This document shows, piece after piece, positions 16,855-25,567 of a stretch of 64,000 nucleotides of DNA. A program made the position numbers and the translations under genes. The notes below the pieces were generated by a model. The model was not told the origin of the DNA. It saw only the letters and a program-made list of their open reading frames with translations, and did no database searches. Position 1 is the first letter of the stretch, and each line of letters begins with the position of its first letter. This DNA comes from Lachnospiraceae bacterium UBA1818 (GTDB taxonomy: Bacteria; Bacillota; Clostridia; Lachnospirales; Lachnospiraceae), in contig CAJFQZ010000003.1 in the NCBI GenBank assembly GCA_904419285.1, forward strand, positions 62,001 to 126,000, written 5' to 3'.

Positions 16855-17658
16855 CTATCTCTCCTCCGCTAAGATCGAGCTGATCTCCCTGCGTACCAGA
16901 ACTTCCGCCAGATGCTGTCTGTATTCCGCGCTTCCTCTCATGTTTGTGCCGTAGGTAAATGAAGACGCCACTTCCTGTGCGTACTCCCTGATCCTTTCCT
17001 CCGATGCGTCCCTTGGTATCTCCCACTTCTTCTCAAGAAGCGCTGCCTTCATCGGTCTGGCGCCGATGGAAAAATACCAGGTCTCCTGTCCATGTACAAT
17101 ACCGGTCACCGTGGCGCAGGCAAGAACCGGGAAATCAGTCTGTGTCTGACGTATGGACTCATATCGGAACTGCCTTTTTCCCTTTCTGACGATCACAGAA
17201 AGAAGAAGATCCTTGTCCTGCTTCCGATTTACAAAGTCGGACAGCCGGACTGTTCCCCCGTTGTAGAGCTCCACAAATGTGTCCATGGCGAGAAACGCCG
17301 TGAGCACATCCGAGAAGCCGAACCTTCCATATATACTTCCTCCCACGGTAGCCTGATTCCGGAACTGGACGCCCACGATATGGCGCACTGACTCTGCGAC
17401 TCCATCCCCGAACAGGTTTTTCAGTGCCTCGCACTGCTCGATCTGCCGCAGCGTACACATGGCTCCGATCCGGATCACATTATCCGTCTCCTCGATCTTG
17501 TCAAGTCCCAGACCAGACAGATCGATCAGGGTCTTGATCCTGGCGTTTCCCAGGCGCATCCACATCATACCGCCCATGACGCGGCTGCTGCGTGCCTGAT
17601 TCAGTTCGTACGCTTCCTCCAGCGTCTTCGCCTTCACATAATTACTGATTGTAAACAC
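16855..17658 (-). CDS. FAD-binding subunit of xanthine-dehydrogenase-type enzyme
   Basis: A 267-residue flavin subunit of the CO-dehydrogenase/XDH medium-chain family. The FAD-contact stretches GGMMWMRLGN near the N-terminus and TVGGSIYGRFGFSD in the middle are present, followed by the small C-terminal domain. The start is placed at a GTG (17658, VFTISNYVKAK) because AAAGGAGAG lies directly upstream. An ATG upstream at 17703 would put that ribosome site inside the gene. It is first in the three-gene operon and has an attenuator-like hairpin in its leader. Confidence 0.92.
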   Translation of the reverse strand: MFTISNYVKAKTLEEAYELNQARSSRVMGGMMWMRLGNARIKTLIDLSGLGLDKIEETDNVIRIGAMCTLRQIEQCEALKNLFGDGVAESVRHIVGVQFRNQATVGGSIYGRFGFSDVLTAFLAMDTFVELYNGGTVRLSDFVNRKQDKDLLLSVIVRKGKRQFRYESIRQTQTDFPVLACATVTGIVHGQETWYFSIGARPMKAALLEKKWEIPRDASEERIREYAQEVASSFTYGTNMRGSAEYRQHLAEVLVRREISSILAEER

Positions 17659-17735
17659 AGCGCTCTCCTTTCTTCTGATGAAAATCCATCTGTTTTCTTC
17701 CATTCAATCTCTTCCACGCACTGCCGTAAAACTGC

Positions 17736-17773
17736 GTAAAAAAAGTGCAAATGCGATTCTGCCATTTACACTT
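17736..17773 (-). terminator. Attenuator-like terminator in the leader of the xanthine-dehydrogenase operon
   Basis: On the minus strand AAGTGTAAATG pairs with CATTTGCACTT around a 9-nt loop and is followed directly by T7. It lies between a good promoter (17786-17814) and the first gene, so most transcripts would stop unless anti-termination occurs. No known aptamer fits in the few bases before it. Confidence 0.6.
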
Positions 17774-17785
17774 TCAAGCAACCTT

Positions 17786-17814
17786 AGCTTACCATATAAT
17801 AGTGGAAATGTCAA
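17786..17814 (-). promoter_or_regulatory. Candidate promoter of the xanthine-dehydrogenase operon
   Basis: On the minus strand TTGACA (17814-17809), 17 bp, then TAAGCT (17791-17786). The -35 is perfect and the -10 weak. The start point would be only a few bases before the attenuator hairpin. Confidence 0.5.
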
Positions 17815-17840
17815 AGGGTTGAGACATTATTGAAAAGCGG

Positions 17841-17869
17841 TTGACATCCCCCTGACTCGGTGATATCAT
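17841..17869 (+). promoter_or_regulatory. dapA promoter
   Basis: TTGACA (17841-17846), a 17-bp spacer and TATCAT (17864-17869), about 20 bp ahead of the lysine riboswitch. Confidence 0.75.
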
Positions 17870-17887
17870 TTCAGTAAATACAGAAAC

Positions 17888-18053
17888 GAGGATAGAGGCT
17901 GCATTTTTCATGAGTAGGGTGACGGATGTGTCAGGAACAGAGGAAATCATCAGAAAGGGGAAAATGCCGAAAGGACAAAACGCCTGACGTTTTATCCTTG
18001 GGCATGGCGTGAAGAACGACATGACTGTCATCGCAGGATGGAGAGCTATCCGA
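17888..18053 (+). ncRNA. Lysine riboswitch (L box) ahead of dapA
   Basis: The leader carries the conserved L-box pieces in order: GGATAGAGGCTGC at the 5' side, GAGTAGGGTGA, GGGGAAAATGCCGAAAGG, GGGCATGG, ACTGTCATC and GGAGAGCTATCC. GGATAG (17890) pairs with CTATCC (18046) to close P1. It is followed by a terminator, so lysine binding should switch dapA transcription off. Confidence 0.87.
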
Positions 18054-18077
18054 ACTATACGGACAAGTATATTTTGG

Positions 18078-18101
18078 AACGGCGCATCTTGCCGTTTCTT
18101 T
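18078..18101 (+). terminator. Riboswitch-controlled terminator of dapA
   Basis: AACGGC, a 7-nt loop and GCCGTT followed by TCTTTT lie 25 bp after the lysine aptamer and 100 bp before dapA. This is the expression platform expected for a transcriptional OFF switch. Confidence 0.7.
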
Positions 18102-18203
18102 TACTGTTCACTCACAGTCTCTCCGCGCGCTGCATATATGTTAGCTATAACCGCTGATCCTGCAGACGCGCGGACAACAGGCCAAATCAAGGAGGAAGAT
18201 AGA

Positions 18204-19091
18204 ATGGCAATTTTTAAAGGAGCAGGTGTAGCCATCGTCACACCGATGAAAGAGAATCTTGAGATCAACTATGATAAACTGGATGAGATACTGGAGGAGC
18301 AGATCGCAGGCGGCACAGATGCCATCATCATCTGCGGCACTACCGGCGAATCTGCCACTATGACAGAGGCTGAGCACATGGAGGCGATCCGCTTCACTGT
18401 AGAACGTGTAAAACACCGCATCCCGGTCATCGCCGGAACAGGTTCCAACTGCACCGCAACAGCGATCGAGCTGTCCAAAGAGGCGGAGAAGGACGGAGCG
18501 GACGGACTGCTTCTCGTAACGCCATATTACAACAAAGCCACCCAGAAGGGGCTGATCGCACACTACACCGCAGTCTGCAGCGAGGTGAAGCTCCCGGCGA
18601 TCCTCTACAATGTGCCGAGCCGCACAGGATGCAACATCCAGCCGGCTACACTGGCCCACCTTGTAAAGAACGTGGACAATATCGTAGGTGTCAAGGAAGC
18701 CTCCGGCAACATCGGACAGGTGGCGGAGATCATGCATCTCTGCGACGGGAACATCGACCTCTATTCAGGAAATGACGACCAGGTCGTTCCGCTTCTGTCC
18801 CTCGGCGGAATCGGAGTGATCTCCGTTCTCTCCAACGTTGCGCCGGCTTATGTACACGACATGGTATACAAGTATCTGAACGGAGATACAAAGGAGAGCT
18901 GCAAGATGCAGCTGGATGCACTTCCGCTCTGCAGCGCACTCTTCTGCGAAGTCAACCCGATCCCGGTGAAGGCAGCGATGAACCTGATGGGCAGGGAAGT
19001 CGGACCGCTCCGCGCACCGCTCACAGAGATCGAGCCCGCACACAAAGAACTCCTGGAAAAGGCAATGAAGGATTTCGGCATCCTGAAATAA
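18204..19091 (+). CDS. dapA: 4-hydroxy-tetrahydrodipicolinate synthase
   Basis: Condenses pyruvate and aspartate semialdehyde in the first committed step of the diaminopimelate/lysine pathway. The 295-residue product has the Schiff-base lysine in GVKEASGN (K164), the catalytic Tyr in PAILYNVPSRTG (Y135, with R140) and the GTTGES loop (residues 45-50). The ATG at 18204 has AAGGAGG upstream. An upstream extension of the frame runs through the riboswitch and is not coding. The gene stands alone under its own promoter and lysine riboswitch, and a strong terminator follows. Confidence 0.97.
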   Translation: MAIFKGAGVAIVTPMKENLEINYDKLDEILEEQIAGGTDAIIICGTTGESATMTEAEHMEAIRFTVERVKHRIPVIAGTGSNCTATAIELSKEAEKDGADGLLLVTPYYNKATQKGLIAHYTAVCSEVKLPAILYNVPSRTGCNIQPATLAHLVKNVDNIVGVKEASGNIGQVAEIMHLCDGNIDLYSGNDDQVVPLLSLGGIGVISVLSNVAPAYVHDMVYKYLNGDTKESCKMQLDALPLCSALFCEVNPIPVKAAMNLMGREVGPLRAPLTEIEPAHKELLEKAMKDFGILK

Positions 19092-19123
19092 ACTACAGAC
19101 AGGACAGAATCCTCAGATAAAAG

Positions 19124-19172
19124 AAACGCCGCCCGGATGGAACATCAGTCCCCATCCGGACGGCGTTTTTTC
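19124..19172. terminator. Bidirectional terminator between dapA and the DegV gene
   Basis: The stem AACGCCG/CGGCGTT, extended by CCGGATGG/CCATCCGG, is flanked by A-rich and T6 sequence. It serves dapA (plus) and degV (minus). Confidence 0.87.
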
Positions 19173-19223
19173 TTCTGCGGGGATATCCTTCCGGACTTTC
19201 CCGCTTCTTCCTTATTTTCTCTC

Positions 19224-20093
19224 CTATCTTTTCTTTCCGTAAAACACAAGCCCTACGACTCCCGGACCTGCGTGAGTTCCTATGCTGGGACTCACGTCAT
19301 TGATCACCACGTTGGTGAATCCTTTCTCTCTGACCAGGTCCGCCACACTCTGCGCATCCTCGATGCAGTCCCCGTGGAGTACGCAGACCATGCGGTCTTT
19401 CCCGTAAGAATCCAGTTCAAGCGCCGACTCCATTCTGGTGACCAGCGTCCTCAGAGATTTCTTTCTTCCCCGGACAGTCCCCGAGGATTCCAGCTTTCCT
19501 TCCGCCGTCACTGTAAGGATCGGTTTGATATTCACAAGGCTTCCCACAACAGCAGTCGTCTTCGACACACGTCCTCCCCGCTGAAGATGATAGAGGTCGT
19601 TCACGGTAAAAAGTACATTCACATGCTCCCGCTCTTTCAGAAGAATATCGTACACTTCCTCCATGCTCTTTCCCGCTTTCCACAGCTCCACGCCGCGGTA
19701 CACGGACACGCCCTCCCCCAGGGATGCGTTCAGGGAATCAAAGACCATGATCTTCCGCTCCGGATAATCCTCCAGGAGCTCATTCGCCGTCATCACCACA
19801 TTATTGCAGCTCCCGCTGAGCGCGCTGGAGAATGCAATGTGCAGGATGTCCTTTCCCTCTTTCAGGATTCTCTCAAATCTCTCCCGGATCACCGCCGGGT
19901 TGTTCGCCATCGATTTCGGAAGTTCGCCCTTCCGCATCGTCTCATAGAATTCATGCGGCTCCATGTTCAGCTCATCACCGTAGACCGTCTCGCCAAACGC
20001 ATAGTACTGCGGGATGATCGTGAGCTGATTCTCTCTGATGAACTCCGGCCGCACATCGGAATTCGAATCAGTAGTGATCACATACTCAGACAT
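19224..20093 (-). CDS. DegV-family fatty-acid-binding protein
   Basis: A 289-residue DegV protein of the FakB type, which holds a fatty acid for phosphorylation by a FakA kinase. The N-terminal TTDSNSDV loop, the HIAFSSALSGSCNN lipid-binding motif and the C-terminal GDCIEDAQ and GTHAGPGVVGL are all present. AAGGAGG precedes the ATG at 20093; the longer frame to 20237 has no ribosome site. It is a single gene with its own promoter, and the kinase is not in the window. Which lipid it binds cannot be told. Confidence 0.93.
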   Translation of the reverse strand: MSEYVITTDSNSDVRPEFIRENQLTIIPQYYAFGETVYGDELNMEPHEFYETMRKGELPKSMANNPAVIRERFERILKEGKDILHIAFSSALSGSCNNVVMTANELLEDYPERKIMVFDSLNASLGEGVSVYRGVELWKAGKSMEEVYDILLKEREHVNVLFTVNDLYHLQRGGRVSKTTAVVGSLVNIKPILTVTAEGKLESSGTVRGRKKSLRTLVTRMESALELDSYGKDRMVCVLHGDCIEDAQSVADLVREKGFTNVVINDVSPSIGTHAGPGVVGLVFYGKKR

Positions 20094-20115
20094 CGTTTTT
20101 TCCTCCTTGCCGTAC

Positions 20116-20144
20116 ATTATATCAGCGCGGCCTTTCTGAGGCAA
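20116..20144 (-). promoter_or_regulatory. Promoter of the DegV gene
   Basis: On the minus strand TTGCCT (20144-20139), 17 bp, TATAAT (20121-20116), about 25 bp before the coding start. Confidence 0.55.
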
Positions 20145-20233
20145 GCTGCATATTCTGGAGTTACTTTTCTCCTGTCTGCTCTGCCTCCTTATTCTTGCGA
20201 AGAAGAAGGAGCACTGTAGTCCCCTTTCCCTCC

Positions 20234-21640
20234 TCACTGAGAATGTTTCATCCTTCTCCGATATTCGCTCGGAGTCTCCAGGGTAAGCTTTTTAAACACT
20301 CTGCAGAAATAGCTGTGCTCTGTATACCCTACCATGGAACCGATCCTTGAGATCGCGAGTCCTTTCTGCTCCAGCAGTTCCTTCGCATGGCGTATCCTGA
20401 TCTTATTCACATATTCCGTAAAGCCTTCCCTGGCAGTCTGCGTAAAATATGTAGAAAGATAGCTGTAGCTCAGTCCGAACCGCTCCGCAATATCCTGCAG
20501 TTCCAGAGTCTCCTGATAATGCCCGTCTATGTAATCCTTGATCTCCCGTATCCGATGGTCCTCCGCGCCCTGTCTCTCACTTAGAATTTCCCGAAGGTCA
20601 GCGAAAACCCCGTTCATCACTTTTCTATAGTCATCGACACTTCGCGCCTCAGCGATCTGACGGAAATAGGTTTCCCGCACGCTGTCATTCTGTCCGGACA
20701 GCTTCTCGATCTCCATCAGATAATTATACAGGAGATTCTTAGACAGATTCTTCAGCTTCTCCTCCTCAATCTGCTGTGTACACAGATATTCCGTATAATC
20801 CTCAAACAGATCAAGTGCTTTCCCATACTCCTTCGATGAAAGCCAGCTTGTATATATCTCATACTCGAACCGTTTCATCTTTCCGTTCTTATGGTACGCC
20901 TCCGAAACATACAGATATTTTTCAGGATAATAAAAGCCCTTCTCTGTCTCGGGGATGATATCCTGCTGATAGTAATAACGGATTTCCTGCATGCTGGTAA
21001 AACTTCTGCTCAGCACAAAAAAGGCATACGGATAAAGCCTCCTGATCCTCTCTGTGATCTCATCCGCATCCCTCACTGCCGACGCGTCGTCTTTCACACG
21101 GTAGTTCATGACAATGCACAGGATCTCTTCCTGGAGGAATGTTTCGACCACACTGTACTGCATTCTGTCAGCGAAAAAATCTTCCAGCCTCTGTTTGACT
21201 GAAATGAACTCTTTGCGCCTCCCGTCACAGCATCTCCTGAGGTTCACCGCAAGCAGTCTGTAGAGCGTGTTGGGGAACACGCCTGCAAATGCAGTCTCAT
21301 CCAGACGGTCCGCAAAGCCCATCAGATAGCGCTCAAGCTGATTAACACAGGATCCTTCCCCCCCCGCTTCAGTTTGAGACCGGGGATCCGTCCCGCCGCT
21401 TTCTTCAGCGTCTTCAGAAGGCTCTCGGGGTTGAGCATGGGTTTGAGGATGTAGTCCGACGCTCCATTTAAAAGAGTCGTCTTCACGTACTCAAATTTAT
21501 CATAACTGCTGAGGATGATGAGCTGGATCTCCGGATGTTTTTTACCTAATATCGCCGAAAACTCAATTCCATCCATGACCGGCATGACAATATCCGCCAG
21601 TACAATATGCGGATGCAGTTCTTCGGCGAGGGCGAGGCCT
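20234..21640 (-). pseudogene. YesN/AraC-type response regulator, N-truncated and frameshifted
   Basis: The frame near 21325-21640 encodes a partial receiver domain: phosphoacceptor Asp in HIVLADIVMPVMDG, LSSYDKFEYVK and the Lys in DYILKPM. After a run of eight G (minus strand, 21365-21358) it runs out of frame; one extra G would join it to a second frame. That second frame (20234-21322) encodes a long linker and a C-terminal AraC double helix-turn-helix ending GYTEHSYFCRVFKK and TPSEYRRR. The first 40 or so residues of the receiver are missing, and the remaining part abuts the 3' end of lacZ, with a stop at 21670. The cognate kinase normally found in such sugar loci is absent. It is broken at two places unless the G run is a sequencing error or phase-variable. 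Confidence 0.8.
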
Positions 21641-21643
21641 TTC

Positions 21644-24600
21644 TCACCGCAGTCTCTGTATTGTAAACACTATTCTCCATTCCCTGTCCGCCGGCATCAG
21701 ATACTGCGGATGCACCGGAGCGCCCCAGCTGTCGTCTCCGCCGACTCCCATCTGTCCCGCAAGTACGCGGACCCATGTATAATGTCTCTTCGGAAGTTCT
21801 TCCTGGTGCGCCGCATTCTCCAGCTCATACGCGCTGCAAGGCAGCACACTGCTCTCGAACGGCATCTCTCCTGAAAATCTCAGTCCGTTTCCGGCTCCAT
21901 CCGACACCTCAAGCCATCTGGTTCCGGTACGGTTTCCGCACTCCTGCGGCACCAGGTAGGGCGTCAGATTTTTCTCTGCGCTCCCCTCGAAGATACCGAG
22001 ACGCGCTCCTTCCTTCCTGTCGCGGTAGTTTTCCTCCGGTCCGCATCCATAATAGCGGAATTTTCCGAAACGCTCTTTCATCCTGAACTCCATACCGAAC
22101 GCCGGCATCTCCGGAAGCCCTTTCTGGCCGCCCCAGCTCAGCTCAGTACGGATGCTGCCGTCTGCCAGGACCGTATAGGACGCCCACACTTCAGCAGCTA
22201 ACGGACTCGGAAGTTCATACAGGTATTTCACAGTAACCGATGTCTTTCCTTCTGTCAGCTGACATTCTTTCGTACGCGCATACATGCCCGCTGTCATCCA
22301 GCATCCTCTGTCGAACCCGTATCTGCTTCCCCTGTCATTGTCCGTTGCCGCCCGCCAGAAGGTAAGCTTCGGAGTTCTCGTGATATACTCATTCCCACCG
22401 TAGACAAGAGATGCAATGCCGCCCTCCGGCCGTGAGAAGATCACTGAGAAATCTTTCCCCCGCACACCGATATTTACATCTCCGCGTATCACCTTCAGAG
22501 CGCCGCCTTCCGCTTCATCGCTGCAGGGTTCTGCACTGTTCTTTCCGGTCTTTACCGCCTTCTGACCGAATGCGCTCTCATATCCCGGCTCAGACCAGGG
22601 CGTGCGTTCCTCCAGTCTTGCCGATACTTCATATATAAACTCTGCCGTTCCTTCCGTTTCCGGCCAGGAAAGGCTGATATACGCTTCGCTCAGAGGCGGG
22701 ACGGACGTCTTCATGGCTTTTTCAAATATACACTCACCGTTCCTGAGCAGTCGATATACAAAAACATATCCATCCGTTCCGATAAAGCAGTTCCTGTTCT
22801 CGATCTTCACTCCGTGTTCGTCCGGCGTGAGCCGCAGCGGCGCATAGAGCTGTTTCACTTCCTGCGCTTTCGGTGTGATCTTCCTGTCAGCAAACACGAT
22901 CCCGTTTCCGCAGAATTCATAATCTGTCGGACGATCGTCATAGTCGCCTCCATAGGTGAACACTTCCTCGCCCTGCTCATTGCCCTTCAGCATGGACTGA
23001 TCGATGTAGTCCCAGATAAATCCGCCCTGATACTTGTCATATCTGTCCTCCAGATCCGTATAAAGCTTCATTCCGCCGCAGGAATTTCCCATGGCATGCA
23101 TGTATTCACAGCTGATGTAGGGTTTTTCCGGATCTCCCTTCAGATACTCTTCGATCTCCGCCGGCTTCGCATACATCCGGGTCTCCATATCACTGATCCT
23201 GTCAAACTCCCGGTTCCAGAATACTCCCTCGTAATGCACCAGACGGCTGCTGTCATGCTCGTGGAAGAACTGGGACATCTTCAGGATATCCTCACCCGCA
23301 TAGGACTCATTTCCACAGGACCAGATCAGCACCGAAGGATGATTTTTATCCCGTTCGAACATTGATTCTGCCCGGTCCACAACACATGCCTCCCACTCCG
23401 GAAGGGAGCCCGGCACATTCCAGGAGGGATCACACGTCCCGTTTTTCTGCCAGCTTCCGTGCGTCTCCAGATTCGTCTCATCGATCAGATAGATCCCGTA
23501 TTCATCACACAGCCGGTACCACAGGTTCTGGTTCGGATAGTGGGAAGTCCGCACCGCATTGATATTGTTCCGCTTCATGAACCGGATATCCCACAGCATG
23601 TCCTCCTCTGTCACCGAACGCCCTCTTCTCACATTGAACTCATGGCGGTTGACGCCCCGGAAAATGATCCTTTTTCCGTTCAGGAGCATGATGCTGTCCT
23701 TCATCTCGAAGCGGCGGAATCCCACAGATTCTCTCGCGATCTCTTTCACTCCTCCCGCTTCATTTCGCACATACAGGTACAGACTGTACAGATTCGGCTC
23801 TTCTGCGCTCCAGGCTCTGACCTTGGGGATCTCACCGCTCCAGCAGACTGTCTCTGCCAGAGATTTTGATTCCGAAAGAATCACTCTGCCGTCCGCAGCT
23901 TTCAGCACCAGCTCCACCGTGCCCTCTAAGTCTCCGCCATGCCCTCTTTCTGCCTTGTCTCCGGCGATCTCTGCCTTCAGGCTGAAGACACCGTCCGTAT
24001 ATGTATCGTCCAGGCTGCCGTTCCAGAACATATCCCTTACATGGATCTCCGGCACTGCGTAGAGGTAGACCTCGCGGAAAATTCCGGAAAATCTCCAGAA
24101 ATCCTGATCCTCCAGCCAGCTCGCGCTGCTTCTTTTATAGACTTCTACCGCCAGCTTGTTCACTCCGTCCTGTATCGCATCTGTCAGTTCGAACTCTGAT
24201 GGCGTGAAGCTGTCCTCGCTGTATCCGATGAACGTTCCGTTCAGCCATACATAAAAAGCAGTTTCCACACCCTGAAAAGAAATATAAATCTTCTTCCCTC
24301 TGAGGACAGGATCCACTTCAAATTCCTTCACATAGCTCCCCACCGGGTTGTCCGTATGGGAAATATGGGGCGGGCGGAGTTCCTCCCTCCCGTCCCACGG
24401 ATACATGGTGTTGACATACTGGCATCTGTCATGGTCCTGTGTCTGGATATGCCCCGGAACCTGTATCGTCCCAAACTCCTCACAGCTGTAATCCATCTTA
24501 TAAAAATCAGCCGGCCTCTCATCCGGACACGGAGAGCAGATGAATCTCCATGCCCCGTTCAGGCTCTGTTTCAGCGGCATCGCTCCTCCTGTGAGCATAT

Positions 24601-24706
24601 CCTCTTCTGTCTCGTAAAACAGGTGCGAGGAGTGCGCCTTTTCTCTGTTCACAGCGAACACTTCCGGATTTTCCAGCCACTCCAGGCTGCTTTGTATCTC
24701 CTTCAT
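21644..24706 (-). CDS. lacZ: Beta-galactosidase, glycoside hydrolase family 2
   Basis: A 1020-residue GH2 enzyme with the LacZ layout: jelly-roll sugar-binding domain, two immunoglobulin-like domains around a TIM barrel, and a C-terminal beta-galactosidase small-chain domain. The acid/base Glu is in WSCGNES (about residue 467) and the nucleophile in ISCEYMHAMGN (about residue 534). FRGVNRHEF and TSHYPNQNLWY are family signatures. The start at 24706 is an ATG spaced well from GGAGG; a TTG 15 bp earlier is less likely. No signal peptide is seen, so it acts on sugars already imported by the neighbouring ABC transporter. A beta-galactoside is likely, but other beta-linked sugars are possible. Confidence 0.93.
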   Translation of the reverse strand: MKEIQSSLEWLENPEVFAVNREKAHSSHLFYETEEDMLTGGAMPLKQSLNGAWRFICSPCPDERPADFYKMDYSCEEFGTIQVPGHIQTQDHDRCQYVNTMYPWDGREELRPPHISHTDNPVGSYVKEFEVDPVLRGKKIYISFQGVETAFYVWLNGTFIGYSEDSFTPSEFELTDAIQDGVNKLAVEVYKRSSASWLEDQDFWRFSGIFREVYLYAVPEIHVRDMFWNGSLDDTYTDGVFSLKAEIAGDKAERGHGGDLEGTVELVLKAADGRVILSESKSLAETVCWSGEIPKVRAWSAEEPNLYSLYLYVRNEAGGVKEIARESVGFRRFEMKDSIMLLNGKRIIFRGVNRHEFNVRRGRSVTEEDMLWDIRFMKRNNINAVRTSHYPNQNLWYRLCDEYGIYLIDETNLETHGSWQKNGTCDPSWNVPGSLPEWEACVVDRAESMFERDKNHPSVLIWSCGNESYAGEDILKMSQFFHEHDSSRLVHYEGVFWNREFDRISDMETRMYAKPAEIEEYLKGDPEKPYISCEYMHAMGNSCGGMKLYTDLEDRYDKYQGGFIWDYIDQSMLKGNEQGEEVFTYGGDYDDRPTDYEFCGNGIVFADRKITPKAQEVKQLYAPLRLTPDEHGVKIENRNCFIGTDGYVFVYRLLRNGECIFEKAMKTSVPPLSEAYISLSWPETEGTAEFIYEVSARLEERTPWSEPGYESAFGQKAVKTGKNSAEPCSDEAEGGALKVIRGDVNIGVRGKDFSVIFSRPEGGIASLVYGGNEYITRTPKLTFWRAATDNDRGSRYGFDRGCWMTAGMYARTKECQLTEGKTSVTVKYLYELPSPLAAEVWASYTVLADGSIRTELSWGGQKGLPEMPAFGMEFRMKERFGKFRYYGCGPEENYRDRKEGARLGIFEGSAEKNLTPYLVPQECGNRTGTRWLEVSDGAGNGLRFSGEMPFESSVLPCSAYELENAAHQEELPKRHYTWVRVLAGQMGVGGDDSWGAPVHPQYLMPADREWRIVFTIQRLR

Positions 24707-24727
24707 TCCATAATCCTCCAATAATAT

Positions 24728-25567
24728 TTATCCTTTCACGGAACCTGTCATACCTGCCCCAAACTGCTTCTGCATCAGGAAGAAGATCAGCGCAGTCGGA
24801 ATCGTCGCCAGCACGACTGCTGCCATCATCATACCGTAATCCGGCGTGTAGGACGAGCCCATTGCCGCCATGACCAGCGGCAGCGTCCTTTTCTCCGGAG
24901 ACTGCAGAGCGATCAGCGGCCACAGGTAATTGTTCCAGCTCGTCATAAATGTTACAACGATTGCCGCAGCATAGCAAGATTTGTTTGTCGGGATGAAGAC
25001 GCGGAAGAAGATCCCCGCTTCACTGAGTCCGTCAATCCTCGCCGCCTCGATCAATTCCTTCGGGAAGCTCTGTGTATTCTGCCGGAAGAAAAAGATCAGA
25101 AATGCCGTAGCGATGGCTATGATAATGACAGACATCGGCGTATTCAGTCCGATCGCTTTCAGCGGTCCCATACTGTTGAACTTGCTGAACAGACGGAACA
25201 GCGGGACCATCAGGGCTGCGAACGGCACCATCATGGAGAGCAGGACAATGCTGAATATTCTTTCTCTCGCTCTCGTCCTGTACACCACAAAAGCATATCC
25301 TGCAGCCGATGACACAATCATCGCCAGCGCTGTCGTCACAACTGCGATGATCAGTGAATTCTTGTAGGCCGTCAGGTACTGAAGATCTGATTCCAGAAGC
25401 GTTTTCATATTCTCCAGAAAATAGGTTCCCGGGAGCAGCGTTCCTCTTGTCACATCCACGGACTTATTTGTCGCCGCGATGATCATCCAGAAAATCGGGA
25501 AGATCGAGATAAAGGATGCAATGATCAGAAATACATACTGTACAACATTTAATACCTTTTTAGTCAT
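24728..25567 (-). CDS. Sugar ABC transporter permease, MalG/LacG type
   Basis: A 279-residue inner-membrane permease with six predicted helices. The EAA loop ELIEAARIDGLSEAGIFFRVFIP contacts a shared ATPase (MsmK/MalK type, not in the window). The ATG at 25567 overlaps the stop of the upstream permease by 8 bp, typical of coupled MalF/MalG pairs. It passes oligosaccharides across the membrane together with 25560-26453. The lacZ start is about 20 bp downstream. Confidence 0.95.
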   Translation of the reverse strand: MTKKVLNVVQYVFLIIASFISIFPIFWMIIAATNKSVDVTRGTLLPGTYFLENMKTLLESDLQYLTAYKNSLIIAVVTTALAMIVSSAAGYAFVVYRTRARERIFSIVLLSMMVPFAALMVPLFRLFSKFNSMGPLKAIGLNTPMSVIIIAIATAFLIFFFRQNTQSFPKELIEAARIDGLSEAGIFFRVFIPTNKSCYAAAIVVTFMTSWNNYLWPLIALQSPEKRTLPLVMAAMGSSYTPDYGMMMAAVVLATIPTALIFFLMQKQFGAGMTGSVKG

